Counted from the first letter of the stretch, positions 8,711 to 17,176 are shown. The stretch: DNA of 64,000 bases from Paraburkholderia bryophila (GCF_013409255.1 NZ_JACCAS010000002.1:1178001-1242000), one strand, 5' to 3'. Made by a program: numbers and translations. Notes: generated by a model not told the origin, from the sequence alone.

Positions 8711-8730
8711 AAATGCGAATGATTTGCATT
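8711..8730 (+). promoter_or_regulatory. Fur-like box in the MFS/nitroreductase divergent promoter
   Basis: AAATGCGAATGATTTGCATT has near-dyad symmetry (AAATGC and GCATT around GAATGATTT), the form common for Fur sites in Bordetella and Burkholderia. It lies about 53 bp before the nitroreductase start and about 215 bp from the divergent MFS start, so it could serve both. Confidence 0.55.
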
Positions 8731-8782
8731 TACTAGATAATTAGCCCATGATTCAACCCATACCTTCAGTCGAATACACGCC

Positions 8783-9436
8783 ATGACCACGCTAGATATC
8801 AGCCGCCTCGAATCTGCCCCTTCCGCGATCGCGAAACCCGGCGCAACCGCCAAGCCCCATGCATCGGCAGCACTTGAGGTGCTGCTGTCGCGTCAATCGC
8901 AATGGCCGCTCACCGAACCCGGCCCAGCCGACGCCGAACTCGATCTGATCTTCGACGCCGCGTTGCGCGCGCCCGATCACGGCAATCTGCGGCCATGGCG
9001 CTTCGTCACGATTCGCGGCGAAGCACGCGGTGCGCTCGGCGACCTGCTGGTCGATCTGGCCAGCGCGCGTTCACCCGAGGAACCGCGCTCCGCGCACGCG
9101 CATCGGCGGCAAAAGGCCTTCGCGGCGCCGCTCGTGATCGCACTCGGCGCGGCCGTGTCGGCGCATCCGAAAGTGCCGGAGATCGAGCAACTGCTGGCCG
9201 CCGGCGCGGCGACGATGAACCTGCTCAACGCGATTCACGCGCTCGGCTACGGCGGTTTCTGGGCCACGGGACCGGACAGTTATGAAACGCGTCTGCGCGA
9301 CGCGCTGGGCTTCGCATCGAACGAGCGTCTGCTCGGCTTTCTGTTCGTGGGCACCGCGAAAACGCCCGGCCAGGCCCCGGTGCGGCCGTCGCGCAGTGAG
9401 CACGTGCGTGAATGGTTGCCATCGCAACCCGCCTGA
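8783..9436 (+). CDS. Nitroreductase-family flavoprotein (YdjA type)
   Basis: A 217-residue FMN-dependent oxidoreductase. FDAALRAPDHGNLRPWRFVT is the FMN-binding arginine/serine region of YdjA-like nitroreductases, and IHALGYGGFWATGPDSY is the conserved C-terminal half. The first 25 residues are an extra tail absent from many homologues, so the true start could be a little later. It is the first gene of a plus-strand run that follows a Fur-like box. An iron-related reductase role is conceivable, but substrates of this family are generally unknown. Confidence 0.88.
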   Translation: MTTLDISRLESAPSAIAKPGATAKPHASAALEVLLSRQSQWPLTEPGPADAELDLIFDAALRAPDHGNLRPWRFVTIRGEARGALGDLLVDLASARSPEEPRSAHAHRRQKAFAAPLVIALGAAVSAHPKVPEIEQLLAAGAATMNLLNAIHALGYGGFWATGPDSYETRLRDALGFASNERLLGFLFVGTAKTPGQAPVRPSRSEHVREWLPSQPA

Positions 9437-9569
9437 AACCAATGCAAGCCATTGACGCACACGTTGCGTCATCGCCCTTGCGTCGCAAGCGACAAGCGCT
9501 GGCCTGCGACGCGGCAGCTACTCAATCCGGCCGGCGCGACTCATGGACCGTGTCCATTCAGGAGCCTCG

Positions 9570-10049
9570 ATGAACTTCCGCTCTCACTACAGCAGCCGTC
9601 CCGAACTGATCGACGATCATCCGACCGATACCACCGACGCGCCCGAGCGCACCGTTCTCAGCGCCGTTCGCACCTGGCTGCGGCCGGCCTGCGAATCGGC
9701 ACGCGGCGGCGTGCAATGGCGCGACATTCTGAGCGGTGTCGGCTTGCGACAGGACGGCATAGAACATTTCGATTTGCTGATGCGTTCGCTCATGCACGTG
9801 TCGTATCGTCCGCTCGACATGCGCTGCCGTTGCGCCAGCGATCTCGGCAAGGACGAAGCCGTCATTTTGCAGACCATCGCGTTGCTGCAAAAAACGCATA
9901 GCGGCGCCGCGTTGCGCATGTTGAGCGAGTGGCTGCCCTCGCCCGCGGTCAGCGGCGTGTTGAAGCTGATCCGCTGGTTTGCGATCGATCTGCTGGACGC
10001 CGGTATGGAACTCGACGTGCAAGCGCGTCGCGTGACCTACATGCATTGA
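9570..10049 (+). CDS. Conserved-looking protein of unknown function in the iron-type module
   Basis: A 159-residue soluble protein that I do not recognise. It starts MNFRSHYSSRPEL after an AGGAG ribosome site. It contains WLRPACESARGGVQWRDIL near residue 40, a Cys pair (DMRCRCASD), and a helical C-terminal half with no signal peptide or clear membrane span. It lies between the nitroreductase and the degenerate phosphopantetheinyl transferase, 11 bp before the latter, so it is almost certainly co-transcribed and shares their conditions of expression. Confidence 0.75.
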   Translation: MNFRSHYSSRPELIDDHPTDTTDAPERTVLSAVRTWLRPACESARGGVQWRDILSGVGLRQDGIEHFDLLMRSLMHVSYRPLDMRCRCASDLGKDEAVILQTIALLQKTHSGAALRMLSEWLPSPAVSGVLKLIRWFAIDLLDAGMELDVQARRVTYMH

Positions 10050-10060
10050 GGACGCAGCCC

Positions 10061-10879
10061 ATGTCACTGGAATTAGACCTGGCTGCGCCGACGTCCTCGC
10101 GCGTGCGCGACAGCGGCGACGTGCGTGCGGCCGAACCCGCGGCGAACATCGCCCGAATCGCGCACGCTATCGTCACTGCCACGCCGCCCGTTTTCTCTGC
10201 TCACTCACTCACGCGCCACTATCCGCGTGGCGTCACCGTGCCGCGCACGGGCGAGTTGCATCTGTGGCGATTTCGCTGCGAATGGTTGCCGGTGCCGGTG
10301 CAGGAGGGCGACGGCTGGCTGTCGAAGACCGAGCGCGAACGTGCGCGATTGCATCCGAACGCCGCGTTGCGCAAGCGCTTTGTCAGCGCGCGCGTGGTGG
10401 TGCGCTGGATCGTCGCGAATCTGTTCGACTGCGCGCCACGCGACGTCGATCTGCAAGACGACGGCAACGAGAAACTGCGCGCACGCCATCCACATGACGG
10501 CCGCGGCATTACGATCGACATCGCTTACGGCGGTATCTGGATCGTGGTCGGCGTTGCATCGGCCACGCTGGGCTTAAGCGTGATCGTGCCGTCGCCCGGC
10601 GCAAGTGCCGACGAGACGCCGGAAGGCGCGCGCCGGCGTGCACGTTACGGCAGCCTCTGTAATGCACTGCGTTACGCGCCGGTGGATATCGACGTGGATC
10701 TGCTGTTGAGCGACACCGCGAGTTGCGCATTCGACCTCGCGGAGCATGGCCGCTGCCATGTGTTCGATCTGCCGATGGGCGGCAAGATTCGCGCGGCGGT
10801 GGCGCTCGCGCAGCCGGTTACGCAAGTGCATACGTTCGGTTGGCCGAAGTCTCTGGCGATCGGCGAAGTCAACACGTAG
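10061..10879 (+). CDS. Degenerate 4'-phosphopantetheinyl transferase-like protein
   Basis: A 272-residue protein. Residues about 65-170 resemble the first half of Sfp-type phosphopantetheinyl transferases (ELHLWRFRCEWLP, then WLSKTERERARLHPN, then RKRFVSARVVVRWIVANLFD). The magnesium-binding GVDIE motif and the WxxKEA motif are absent; the equivalent region reads IDIAYGGIWIVVGVAS and the C-terminal third matches nothing familiar. The frame is intact, so it may be a non-catalytic paralogue or a repurposed protein. It lies 11 bp after the unknown gene and converges, 11 bp apart, on an intact phosphopantetheinyl transferase gene. Confidence 0.6.
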   Translation: MSLELDLAAPTSSRVRDSGDVRAAEPAANIARIAHAIVTATPPVFSAHSLTRHYPRGVTVPRTGELHLWRFRCEWLPVPVQEGDGWLSKTERERARLHPNAALRKRFVSARVVVRWIVANLFDCAPRDVDLQDDGNEKLRARHPHDGRGITIDIAYGGIWIVVGVASATLGLSVIVPSPGASADETPEGARRRARYGSLCNALRYAPVDIDVDLLLSDTASCAFDLAEHGRCHVFDLPMGGKIRAAVALAQPVTQVHTFGWPKSLAIGEVNT

Positions 10880-10890
10880 CCGGCCAACGT

Positions 10891-11592
10891 CTATCGCGCG
10901 AAGGGGGTGGTCGACCACGCCACGCACGCCGAATAGCCGTCAGGCGCTTCGATCCACTGCGCGGCGATTTCGCGCATATCGTCCGGAATCCGATTGCTTA
11001 ACGTCACTCGGCTACCTTCGCGCGGCAGCACCGTCAGGTGCGGCAAACCACGCGAGATGCCTGCGCCCGTTGTCTTGACGAGCGCTTCCTTCGCCACCCA
11101 GGCTGCGTAAAACGCAGCGGTCTGCTGCGTAGCAGCGCGGCTTTCGAGCCACGCCACTTCGGTGGGGTCAAGCGTCAACGCCGCAATCGAACGCCAATCG
11201 AACCCATCGCGATGCTGTTCGATATCGACGCCGACGCGCCGAACCGGCGACATCGCAATCAATCCATGCGCACCCGCATGCGATACGTTGAAATCGAACC
11301 CAGCCGAATCCGCCAGATGTGGACGACCGTTTGCGTCCTGAGCAAAACGCACGGTGTGAGCGGCGATGCCAAGACGCTGCGCGAGCAGTTCACGCAGCGC
11401 AGCGCGCACGCTCGCGAAACGCACTGTGTCCTCATGGTGGAGAAATCTGCGGGCGCGGGCTCGCTCGTCGTCGCTGAGGGAGGCGAACACGGTCGCGTCG
11501 CTCAGCGACGCGTCGAAAGGAAAATCGATCCGCCACAACGAGATATCGGACGGACCGGCGTGCAGCAAAAGAACAGGGGCGATGGAATGCAT
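10891..11592 (-). CDS. 4'-phosphopantetheinyl transferase (Sfp/EntD superfamily)
   Basis: A 233-residue enzyme that moves phosphopantetheine from CoA onto carrier proteins of NRPS, PKS or fatty-acid synthases. Catalytic and metal-binding residues are all present: GVDIE with D123 and E125, and W165-VAK168-E169-A in FYAAWVAKEALVKTTG. FNVSHAG near residue 101 is the conserved substrate histidine region. No carrier-protein synthase is visible in the window, so its client lies elsewhere. It is convergent with the degenerate paralogue; the pairing with a SyrP-like dioxygenase points to peptide siderophore biosynthesis. Confidence 0.93.
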   Translation of the reverse strand: MHSIAPVLLLHAGPSDISLWRIDFPFDASLSDATVFASLSDDERARARRFLHHEDTVRFASVRAALRELLAQRLGIAAHTVRFAQDANGRPHLADSAGFDFNVSHAGAHGLIAMSPVRRVGVDIEQHRDGFDWRSIAALTLDPTEVAWLESRAATQQTAAFYAAWVAKEALVKTTGAGISRGLPHLTVLPREGSRVTLSNRIPDDMREIAAQWIEAPDGYSACVAWSTTPFAR

Positions 11593-11687
11593 CGTAAAGA
11601 CTCGGACGATCTACGCACGGTAGGAAAGGAACACGAAAAGAACATTCGCGACTCTACCCGATATCACGCCCGACTCCATCTTGTCCT

Positions 11688-13016
11688 TCAGATGCGCTTC
11701 ATGTCCTTCGGCACGCCGAGCAACAACGCTACGCCGCTGACGAACAGCAACACGCTCAGCAGATACAGCGCGTTATCCATACTGCCGGTGTGCGTCTTGA
11801 TCAATCCGATCACCCACGGACTCACAATGCCGCTCGTAATGCCGATGCTGCTGATCAACGCGATCCCCGCCGCAGCGGCCGTGCCGGACAGATAACCCGA
11901 TGGCACCGTCCAGAAGATCGGCAGCGCCGCAAAAATCAGCACCGCGGCCAGCGAAAGAATCGCGAGCATGGCGGGAAAGCTGCTCAGATGCAGCGTCAGC
12001 AGCGAGAGCGCCACGCCACCGCCAATCGTGCAGAAGGCAAAGTGTCGACGGCGTTCGCCGCGGCGATCCGAATGACGCGCAATCAGAATCAATCCGACCG
12101 CACCGATTGCATTCGGAATCACGGTGTACAGGCTGATCGCCACCACGTCATGCACGCCGAAGTCGCGGATCATCAACGGCATCCAGAAGTTCAGCGTCAG
12201 CGAGGCGCAGGTCAGCGAGAAGTAGATGAACGCGAACAGATAGACGCGCGGATTGCGCAACGCATGCAGAAATGAACGCGACGAATGCGCGTCCGACGAA
12301 GCTCGGCGGCCTTCATCACGTTGCGCGATCAGTTGCGCTTTTTCGTCGGCGCTCAGCCAACTGGCGTGTTGCGGACCGTCCACCAGATAGAACGCGGCGA
12401 GCAGACCGAGCACGATCGCGGGCGCGCCTTCGATCACGAACATCCACTGCCAGCCGAACAGGCCCAGCACGCCGCCCATGTCGCGCATGATCCAGCCGGA
12501 TACGAGACCGCCGAGCACGCCCGCCACCGCGACGCCCGCGAAAAAGATCGACAGCACGGCCGCGCGCCGCCGCGCCGGATACCAGTACGTCAGATACAAC
12601 ACGATGCCGGGAAAGAAACCCGCTTCGAACACGCCGAGCATGAAGCGCAGCAGATAGAAGTGCGTGGGCTTCGACACCAGCATCATGCCGACCGACGCTA
12701 TGCCCCACAGCAGCATGATCCGCGTGAACGTGCGGCGCGCACCGAAGCGCGCCAGAAGCATATTGCTCGGCACTTCACAGATCACATAGCCGACGTAGAA
12801 AACCGCCGCGCCGAGACCATACATGGCGTCGCTGAAACCGAGGTCGTGCTTCATCTGCAATTGCGCGAAGCCGATATTGATGCGGTCGAGAAACGACACC
12901 ACGTAACAGAGAAACAGAAACGGAATGATCCGCAGCGAGACCTTGCGATATAACAGGTCCTCGTGTGCGACAGCGGAGGCGCCCGGCTCGAGCGCGGGGG
13001 CGAGGGATTGGCTCAT
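11688..13016 (-). CDS. MFS transporter, anion:cation symporter (ACS) family
   Basis: A 442-residue, 12-helix permease of the phthalate/tartrate-permease type. It shows FLDRINIGFAQLQMKHDLGF in helix 1 and the family's RFMLGVFEAGFFPGIVLYLT segment in helix 4. ACS members import aromatic acids, tartrate or glucarate by proton symport. It is the last gene of a four-gene minus-strand operon with a flavin hydroxylase, so it probably imports the aromatic substrate of that pathway. Confidence 0.92.
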   Translation of the reverse strand: MSQSLAPALEPGASAVAHEDLLYRKVSLRIIPFLFLCYVVSFLDRINIGFAQLQMKHDLGFSDAMYGLGAAVFYVGYVICEVPSNMLLARFGARRTFTRIMLLWGIASVGMMLVSKPTHFYLLRFMLGVFEAGFFPGIVLYLTYWYPARRRAAVLSIFFAGVAVAGVLGGLVSGWIMRDMGGVLGLFGWQWMFVIEGAPAIVLGLLAAFYLVDGPQHASWLSADEKAQLIAQRDEGRRASSDAHSSRSFLHALRNPRVYLFAFIYFSLTCASLTLNFWMPLMIRDFGVHDVVAISLYTVIPNAIGAVGLILIARHSDRRGERRRHFAFCTIGGGVALSLLTLHLSSFPAMLAILSLAAVLIFAALPIFWTVPSGYLSGTAAAAGIALISSIGITSGIVSPWVIGLIKTHTGSMDNALYLLSVLLFVSGVALLLGVPKDMKRI

Positions 13017-13083
13017 CGATTATCTCCAAACGCGCGGCTCGAATGGCTACGCGCGTGCTTGCTCTGCTTTTAACGCTGCTTTT

Positions 13084-13320
13084 TTAAGCCGCGAGCGAAT
13101 GCGTCTGCGTGTCTCGCGCTGAAACGTCGATGACCCCGTCGCGCGCATGCTGCATGGCGTCGAGCAGCGTCGCGTGATCGCCGATATGGTTGGCGAGCAG
13201 CAGGATCAGTTGCGCATTGGCCGACTGGCTCTGCGCCTCGTCGAGATCGCGATGCATGTCGATCAGCGCTTCGTAGAAATCGTCGGGACGCGTGAGATTC
13301 GGTTGCGTGTTCAGTGTCAT
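13084..13320 (-). CDS. DUF2783 domain protein
   Basis: A 78-residue acidic, helical protein (RPDDFYEALIDMHRDLDEAQ, then ANAQLILLLANHIGD) of the DUF2783 family. Members are found next to flavin-dependent aromatic hydroxylases, as here: it lies 78 bp downstream of one and 67 bp upstream of the MFS gene. Its role is unknown; a small accessory partner of the hydroxylase is a reasonable guess. A GGAGACAG ribosome site precedes the ATG. Confidence 0.85.
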   Translation of the reverse strand: MTLNTQPNLTRPDDFYEALIDMHRDLDEAQSQSANAQLILLLANHIGDHATLLDAMQHARDGVIDVSARDTQTHSLAA

Positions 13321-13398
13321 GTCTGTCTCCTGCTATTTTTTGCCGATACCTTGCGGTTGTCGCCAGTGCTCCGCGTGCCTGAGTCTTCGGTCCAGGTT

Positions 13399-15138
13399 TC
13401 AGGCCGTCCCTTCGACGCACAACGCGCGTTTCAACGCCTGCGTGACCGCGTCCGCATCGAGCTGCCGCCAACGCGCACACACATGCTGGTCCGGCCGGAT
13501 CAGATAGAACGTGCCGGGTTTGGCGTCGTAGCGTGCGTTCGCGTGACCTTCGGCGTCGTGAGCGACTTTCACACTCGCCGAATGCGAAACAGAAATCGAC
13601 GCGGATGCCAGAACAGCCGCCTGCAGATCACCGCTCGTCACCACGACAAGCCTCAACGGAATCGGCCCAACGTTCAGCGCATCCAGCGCGGCGCGAGTCG
13701 CCTGATCGACACCTTGCTCGCCGCAGAACAACACGCCGGTGAACTGCTGACCGAGTTGCTGCAACAGCCAGGCCGGTTGCGCGGCCACCAGAACCGGCGC
13801 ATCGACGCACGATGCGCCCGGCACCATCGCCCCTTCGAAGCGATCGCCGTCCGCGGTATTGAGCGGCGAATCGCGCAACACCGCCGGCACCGACAGGCGC
13901 CCGCTATTCGCCAATTGCCGCGCAAACGGATGTTGCCGCGAGAGCTTCAGCACCGCATCGCGGAACACACGGCTCACGGGGCTCTTCGGCGTGATGAAAT
14001 CGGTGGAGCGGGTGGAGTTGCGGATGTTTTCATCGGCGGCGAATTCGCGTTCGCTCGCGTAGGTGTCGAGCAGCGCGTCGGACGCGTTGCCTTCGAGCAC
14101 CATCGCCAGCTTCCATGCGAGATTTTCCGCGTCCTGCACGCCGCTATTCGCGCCGCGTGCGCCGAACGGCGACACGCCGTGCGCGGAGTCGCCCGCGAAC
14201 AGCACGTTGCCGTGCCGGAAGCGCTCCATGCGCAAACACGAAAACGTATAGACGCTGACCCATTCCAGTTCGAACTTCGCGTCCGCGCCGAGCAACGCGC
14301 GCACGCGCGGAATCACACGCTCCGGGGTTTTTTCGAGTACCGGATCGGCGTCCCAGCCCAACTGGAAATCGATCCGCCACACGTTGTCCGGCTGACGATG
14401 CAGCAACACCGATTGATTCGGATGAAACGGCGGATCGAACCAGAACCAGCGCTCGGTTGGAAAGTCCGCTTCCATCTTCACATCGGCAATCAGGAAACGA
14501 TCCTTGAACGTGACGCCCTTGCTGTCGAGTCCCATCAGCGTGCGCATGGGGCTGCGCGAGCCGTCGGCGGCGACCACAAAGCGGCCGCGCAACGGGTACT
14601 GCCCTTCGGGGGTATCGACCGTCAACGTCACGCTGGCGTCGTGCGTGCCCGGTGCGCCGTTCTGCTGCACGCCGACCACTTTGCTCTTCCAGCGGATCTC
14701 GAGATTCGGCATTGCCTGCGCACGTTCGAGCAGAAAACCTTCGACGTAATACTGCTGCAGATTGATAAACGCGGGCCGGTTGTGACCCGCTTCCGGCTGC
14801 AGGTTGAAGGTGTAGACCAGTTCGTCTTTCAGAAACACCTTGCCGACGTTCCAGCTGATGCCCTTCTCCACCATCCGCTGGCCGCAACCCAGGCGATCGA
14901 AAATATCGAGCGAACGCTTCGAAAAGCAGATTGCCCGCGAGCCGGTGGACAACGAACAGTCGTCGTCGACCAGCACGACCGGTACGCCCTGCTGCGCGAT
15001 ATCGATCGCGGTGGCGAGGCCGACAGGGCCCGCACCGACCACGATCACCGGATAAGCCGCCTGCTCCGCGCCGCCGTGCGCGCTTTGTTCACGGCACGGC
15101 TGGTAGTCGAACGACAGCGTCTGGTAGTTGATGCTCAT
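13399..15138 (-). CDS. FAD-dependent aromatic monooxygenase (MhpA-like)
   Basis: A 579-residue class A flavoprotein hydroxylase. It has the dinucleotide fold VIVVGAGPVGLATAIDIA near residue 31, the DG motif (VVAADGSRSPMRTLMG) and the second FAD motif (GDSAHGVSPFGARGANSG). A C-terminal thioredoxin-like region follows, as in phenol and 3-(3-hydroxyphenyl)propionate hydroxylases. The reaction would be NAD(P)H-dependent ring hydroxylation of a phenolic acid. It lies 49 bp downstream of the MBL hydrolase gene and upstream of DUF2783 and an aromatic-acid-type permease. The substrate is not deducible. Confidence 0.9.
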   Translation of the reverse strand: MSINYQTLSFDYQPCREQSAHGGAEQAAYPVIVVGAGPVGLATAIDIAQQGVPVVLVDDDCSLSTGSRAICFSKRSLDIFDRLGCGQRMVEKGISWNVGKVFLKDELVYTFNLQPEAGHNRPAFINLQQYYVEGFLLERAQAMPNLEIRWKSKVVGVQQNGAPGTHDASVTLTVDTPEGQYPLRGRFVVAADGSRSPMRTLMGLDSKGVTFKDRFLIADVKMEADFPTERWFWFDPPFHPNQSVLLHRQPDNVWRIDFQLGWDADPVLEKTPERVIPRVRALLGADAKFELEWVSVYTFSCLRMERFRHGNVLFAGDSAHGVSPFGARGANSGVQDAENLAWKLAMVLEGNASDALLDTYASEREFAADENIRNSTRSTDFITPKSPVSRVFRDAVLKLSRQHPFARQLANSGRLSVPAVLRDSPLNTADGDRFEGAMVPGASCVDAPVLVAAQPAWLLQQLGQQFTGVLFCGEQGVDQATRAALDALNVGPIPLRLVVVTSGDLQAAVLASASISVSHSASVKVAHDAEGHANARYDAKPGTFYLIRPDQHVCARWRQLDADAVTQALKRALCVEGTA

Positions 15139-15187
15139 CTTATGTCTCCGTCCTGCTCTTCTCGGCGTCGCTATAGCACGGTGGGGA

Positions 15188-16147
15188 TCAGGCTTGCAGC
15201 GCGTCCCACATGTCCTTGTCGCGTTGCGCGGTCCAGATACGCGGATGCGTGATGCCGCTCGCTTCGTCGAATGCGCGCGACACGTCGAACGGCAGGCAAT
15301 GCTCGTAGATGAACACGTGGCCGAACTTCGGGTCCATTGCCTTACGCGTGTGCGCCATCGCGGCCTTCAGATCGAGTTTCTGTTCGACGGCTTCGCGACC
15401 TTGCTGCAGCAGCGTGGTGACGAAGTCTTTCGTGTAGTCGAGACCCTTGTTGACGTCTTCCGGCGTGGTCAGCGCGGGGCCACGGCCCGGCACCAGCTTG
15501 TCGGCCTGCAACGCGCGCAGCGCTTCGAGCGTGGCGGGCCACTGTTCGAGCTGGGCGTCGCCGCAATAACACGCCGCGTCGTACTCGACCAGGTCGCCGG
15601 AGAACAGCACCTTCTGCGACGGCAGCCACACGACCGTGTCGCCCTTCGTGTGACCGGCGCCGAGATGCGCAATACGCACTTCGAGCTTGCCGAGAAACAG
15701 CGTCATTTCCTTCTCGAACACCAGCGTCGGCCACGTCAGGCCCGGCACGGTTTCGACACCGGCAAACAGACGCGGGAAGCGTTCGATTTCCGATTTCATG
15801 TCCGCTTCGCCGCGCTCGACGATCATCTCGTAGGTGCCGCGGCTCGCGATCACCTGTTGCGCGCCTTCCTCGAAATACGCCGACGCGCCGAGCACGCGCA
15901 CTGCGTGGTAATGCGACAGCACGACGTATTTGATCGGTTTATCGGTAACGCTGCGGATCTTCGCGATGAGGTCTTGCGCCATGGCCGGCGTGGCGGTGGT
16001 GTCGACGATCAGCACGCCGTCGTCGCCGATGATCACGCCCGAGTTCGGATCGCCTTCCGCGGTGTACGCGTAGGCGTTCTCGGACAACTTCGTCCACGTG
16101 ACTTTCTTGACTTCCAGATCGGCCTGGGATGCGAATGCCTTTGCCAT
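15188..16147 (-). CDS. Metallo-beta-lactamase-fold hydrolase with atypical metal motif
   Basis: A 319-residue MBL-fold protein. IGDDGVLIVDTTATPAMAQD starts the fold, and GHTKGDTVVWLP and FSGDLVEYD supply the later metal ligands. The usual HxHxDH motif reads HYHAVR, so the Asp and third His are missing and the second metal site is probably altered. The ATG at 16147 follows GAGGGAGAC and is preferred over a TTG five codons earlier. It is the first gene of the operon (MBL, monooxygenase, DUF2783, MFS), consistent with hydrolysis of a ring-cleavage product or ester in the pathway. Confidence 0.88.
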   Translation of the reverse strand: MAKAFASQADLEVKKVTWTKLSENAYAYTAEGDPNSGVIIGDDGVLIVDTTATPAMAQDLIAKIRSVTDKPIKYVVLSHYHAVRVLGASAYFEEGAQQVIASRGTYEMIVERGEADMKSEIERFPRLFAGVETVPGLTWPTLVFEKEMTLFLGKLEVRIAHLGAGHTKGDTVVWLPSQKVLFSGDLVEYDAACYCGDAQLEQWPATLEALRALQADKLVPGRGPALTTPEDVNKGLDYTKDFVTTLLQQGREAVEQKLDLKAAMAHTRKAMDPKFGHVFIYEHCLPFDVSRAFDEASGITHPRIWTAQRDKDMWDALQA

Positions 16148-16279
16148 GCTTGTCTCCCTCAAAAGTTGGACGTGAGGCGAGACGGCCGGCTGCGCACGGA
16201 ATGCGCGGGCTGACGGTATTGGAGGATTGTCTCGCCCCGTTTTGACTCTGTGACTGCGCCGGTGTGTCGGGGTGAATGC

Positions 16280-16328
16280 ATCTTATGGCCGCGCGAGTTT
16301 ATTTGTCAATAGCGAAATGCATCGCTAT
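16280..16328 (-). promoter_or_regulatory. Promoter and dyad operator of the aromatic operon
   Basis: On the minus strand a perfect TTGACA (16304-16309) lies 18 bp before TAAGAT (16280-16285), a good sigma70 pair 130-160 bp ahead of the first gene. The dyad ATAGCG-N8-CGCTAT (16309-16328) abuts the -35 box, the usual place for an activator such as IclR. The mobile element begins 33 bp further upstream at 16361, so this promoter survived the insertion. Confidence 0.55.
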
Positions 16329-16360
16329 ACGCAAATTTACGAGAGCCTAAGATCGAGACA

Positions 16361-16422
16361 GGCTAAAAGTGCCCATCCCCCGAAATCAGAAAATCACCTG
16401 CAGCCCTTGGCAACGCTCTGTG
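16361..16422 (+). repeat. Left inverted end of the element
   Basis: Begins GGCTAAAAGTGCCCAT and matches the reverse complement of 21451-21512 at about 57 of 62 positions, with one single-base indel. AGACA precedes it. Confidence 0.75.
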
Positions 16423-16439
16423 CGGGTCGGCTGGTGGCT

Positions 16440-16604
16440 GTTCCCGGCACGATTGTTCACGCGTGCCGCCGCTCTGACGCACTGCGCGAATGCAGCGCCG
16501 AACTTGTCACACCAGCAACGGATCGTTTCGTACGTGACTACGACACCTCGTTCGAGCAACAACGCCTCAATGTCACGCAGGCTCAGGCTGAACTTGACAG
16601 AGCC
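16440..16604 (-). pseudogene. IS6-family transposase fragment
   Basis: On the minus strand the segment from 16600 encodes KFSLSLRDIEALLLERGVVV followed by TYETIRCWCDKFGAAFAQCV, the N-terminal region of IS6-family transposases. It stops at VNNRAG, just before the usual WHLDE catalytic segment, and its own N-terminus is missing as well. It begins inside the 14-bp word AACTTGACAGAGCC (16591-16604), which also occurs at 21445-21458. The catalytic DDE domain is absent, so this scrap is inactive. Confidence 0.75.
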
Positions 16605-16876
16605 GTGAGGGGGCATTGATGCGTGCCAGTCCGGGGTGCCCTGTGTTCTGACCTTCATGCGTCGATTCCAGTGCCAAGTCGTGATCGTGAAAATTGACTA
16701 TGTTTAACATATTGCGTCTGCCCGCTGTCTTCTTTAAAAGATGTGCCATCTGTAAAATGTTGTTAAACGATGAGACATCGAATCATTTACGAAATACTTA
16801 CGGGCCGATTCGAATTTAATTTTATGCATGCAATTCACTATTATTAAGACGACATTCATACGCGTATTGCGAATTT
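16605..16876. other. AT-rich gap inside the element, no gene seen
   Basis: This stretch is clearly lower in GC than the rest of the window, with runs such as GAATTTAATTTTATGCATGC. I see no supported gene. It may hold promoters for flanking cargo genes. Confidence 0.5.
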
Positions 16877-17119
16877 TTAAGGTAAGTATTCGATATTTAC
16901 CGTATTGCAGTCAGTCCAGAATATCCCGTCACTTCGATAGCGTCGTAAACGTGGATCGACTATGAGTCGCCGTGCAGATCGCGTTCCCGGCGCGCCGAAT
17001 TCGTGTCCCTGTTGTAATTCCGTGTCATCAATTGCAATGTCTTTCCGTTTAACCCGCATCTCGACGGACATGCGGGCCAGGTGAGTGCCGTTCATTTGAG
17101 CGTTGATTTCTCCAGCCAT
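16877..17119 (-). CDS. Possible 80-residue hypothetical protein
   Basis: An open frame starting MAGEINAQMNGTHLARMSVE and ending DCNTVNIEYLP. It is hydrophilic and basic, with no recognised domain. The ribosome site is poor (only AGG next to the ATG), and the frame is divergent from the kinase gene at 17177. It is included because codon use is not obviously a shadow of another gene and nothing else explains this stretch of the element. Confidence 0.3.
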   Translation of the reverse strand: MAGEINAQMNGTHLARMSVEMRVKRKDIAIDDTELQQGHEFGAPGTRSARRLIVDPRLRRYRSDGIFWTDCNTVNIEYLP

Positions 17120-17176
17120 CCTATTCTCGCTGCCGAGCGTAGCTAACAGAGCAAACCATCCGATGACGTTTGATCG

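Noticed and set aside
13147..15252. 701-codon plus-strand frame opposite the FAD monooxygenase gene
   Set aside because: The minus strand encodes a complete flavoprotein with all motifs; the plus frame has only Arg/His-rich composition and no motifs.
16272..16619. Plus-strand protein in the left end of the element
   Set aside because: It spans the operon promoter, the inverted end and antisense transposase sequence; no plausible product.
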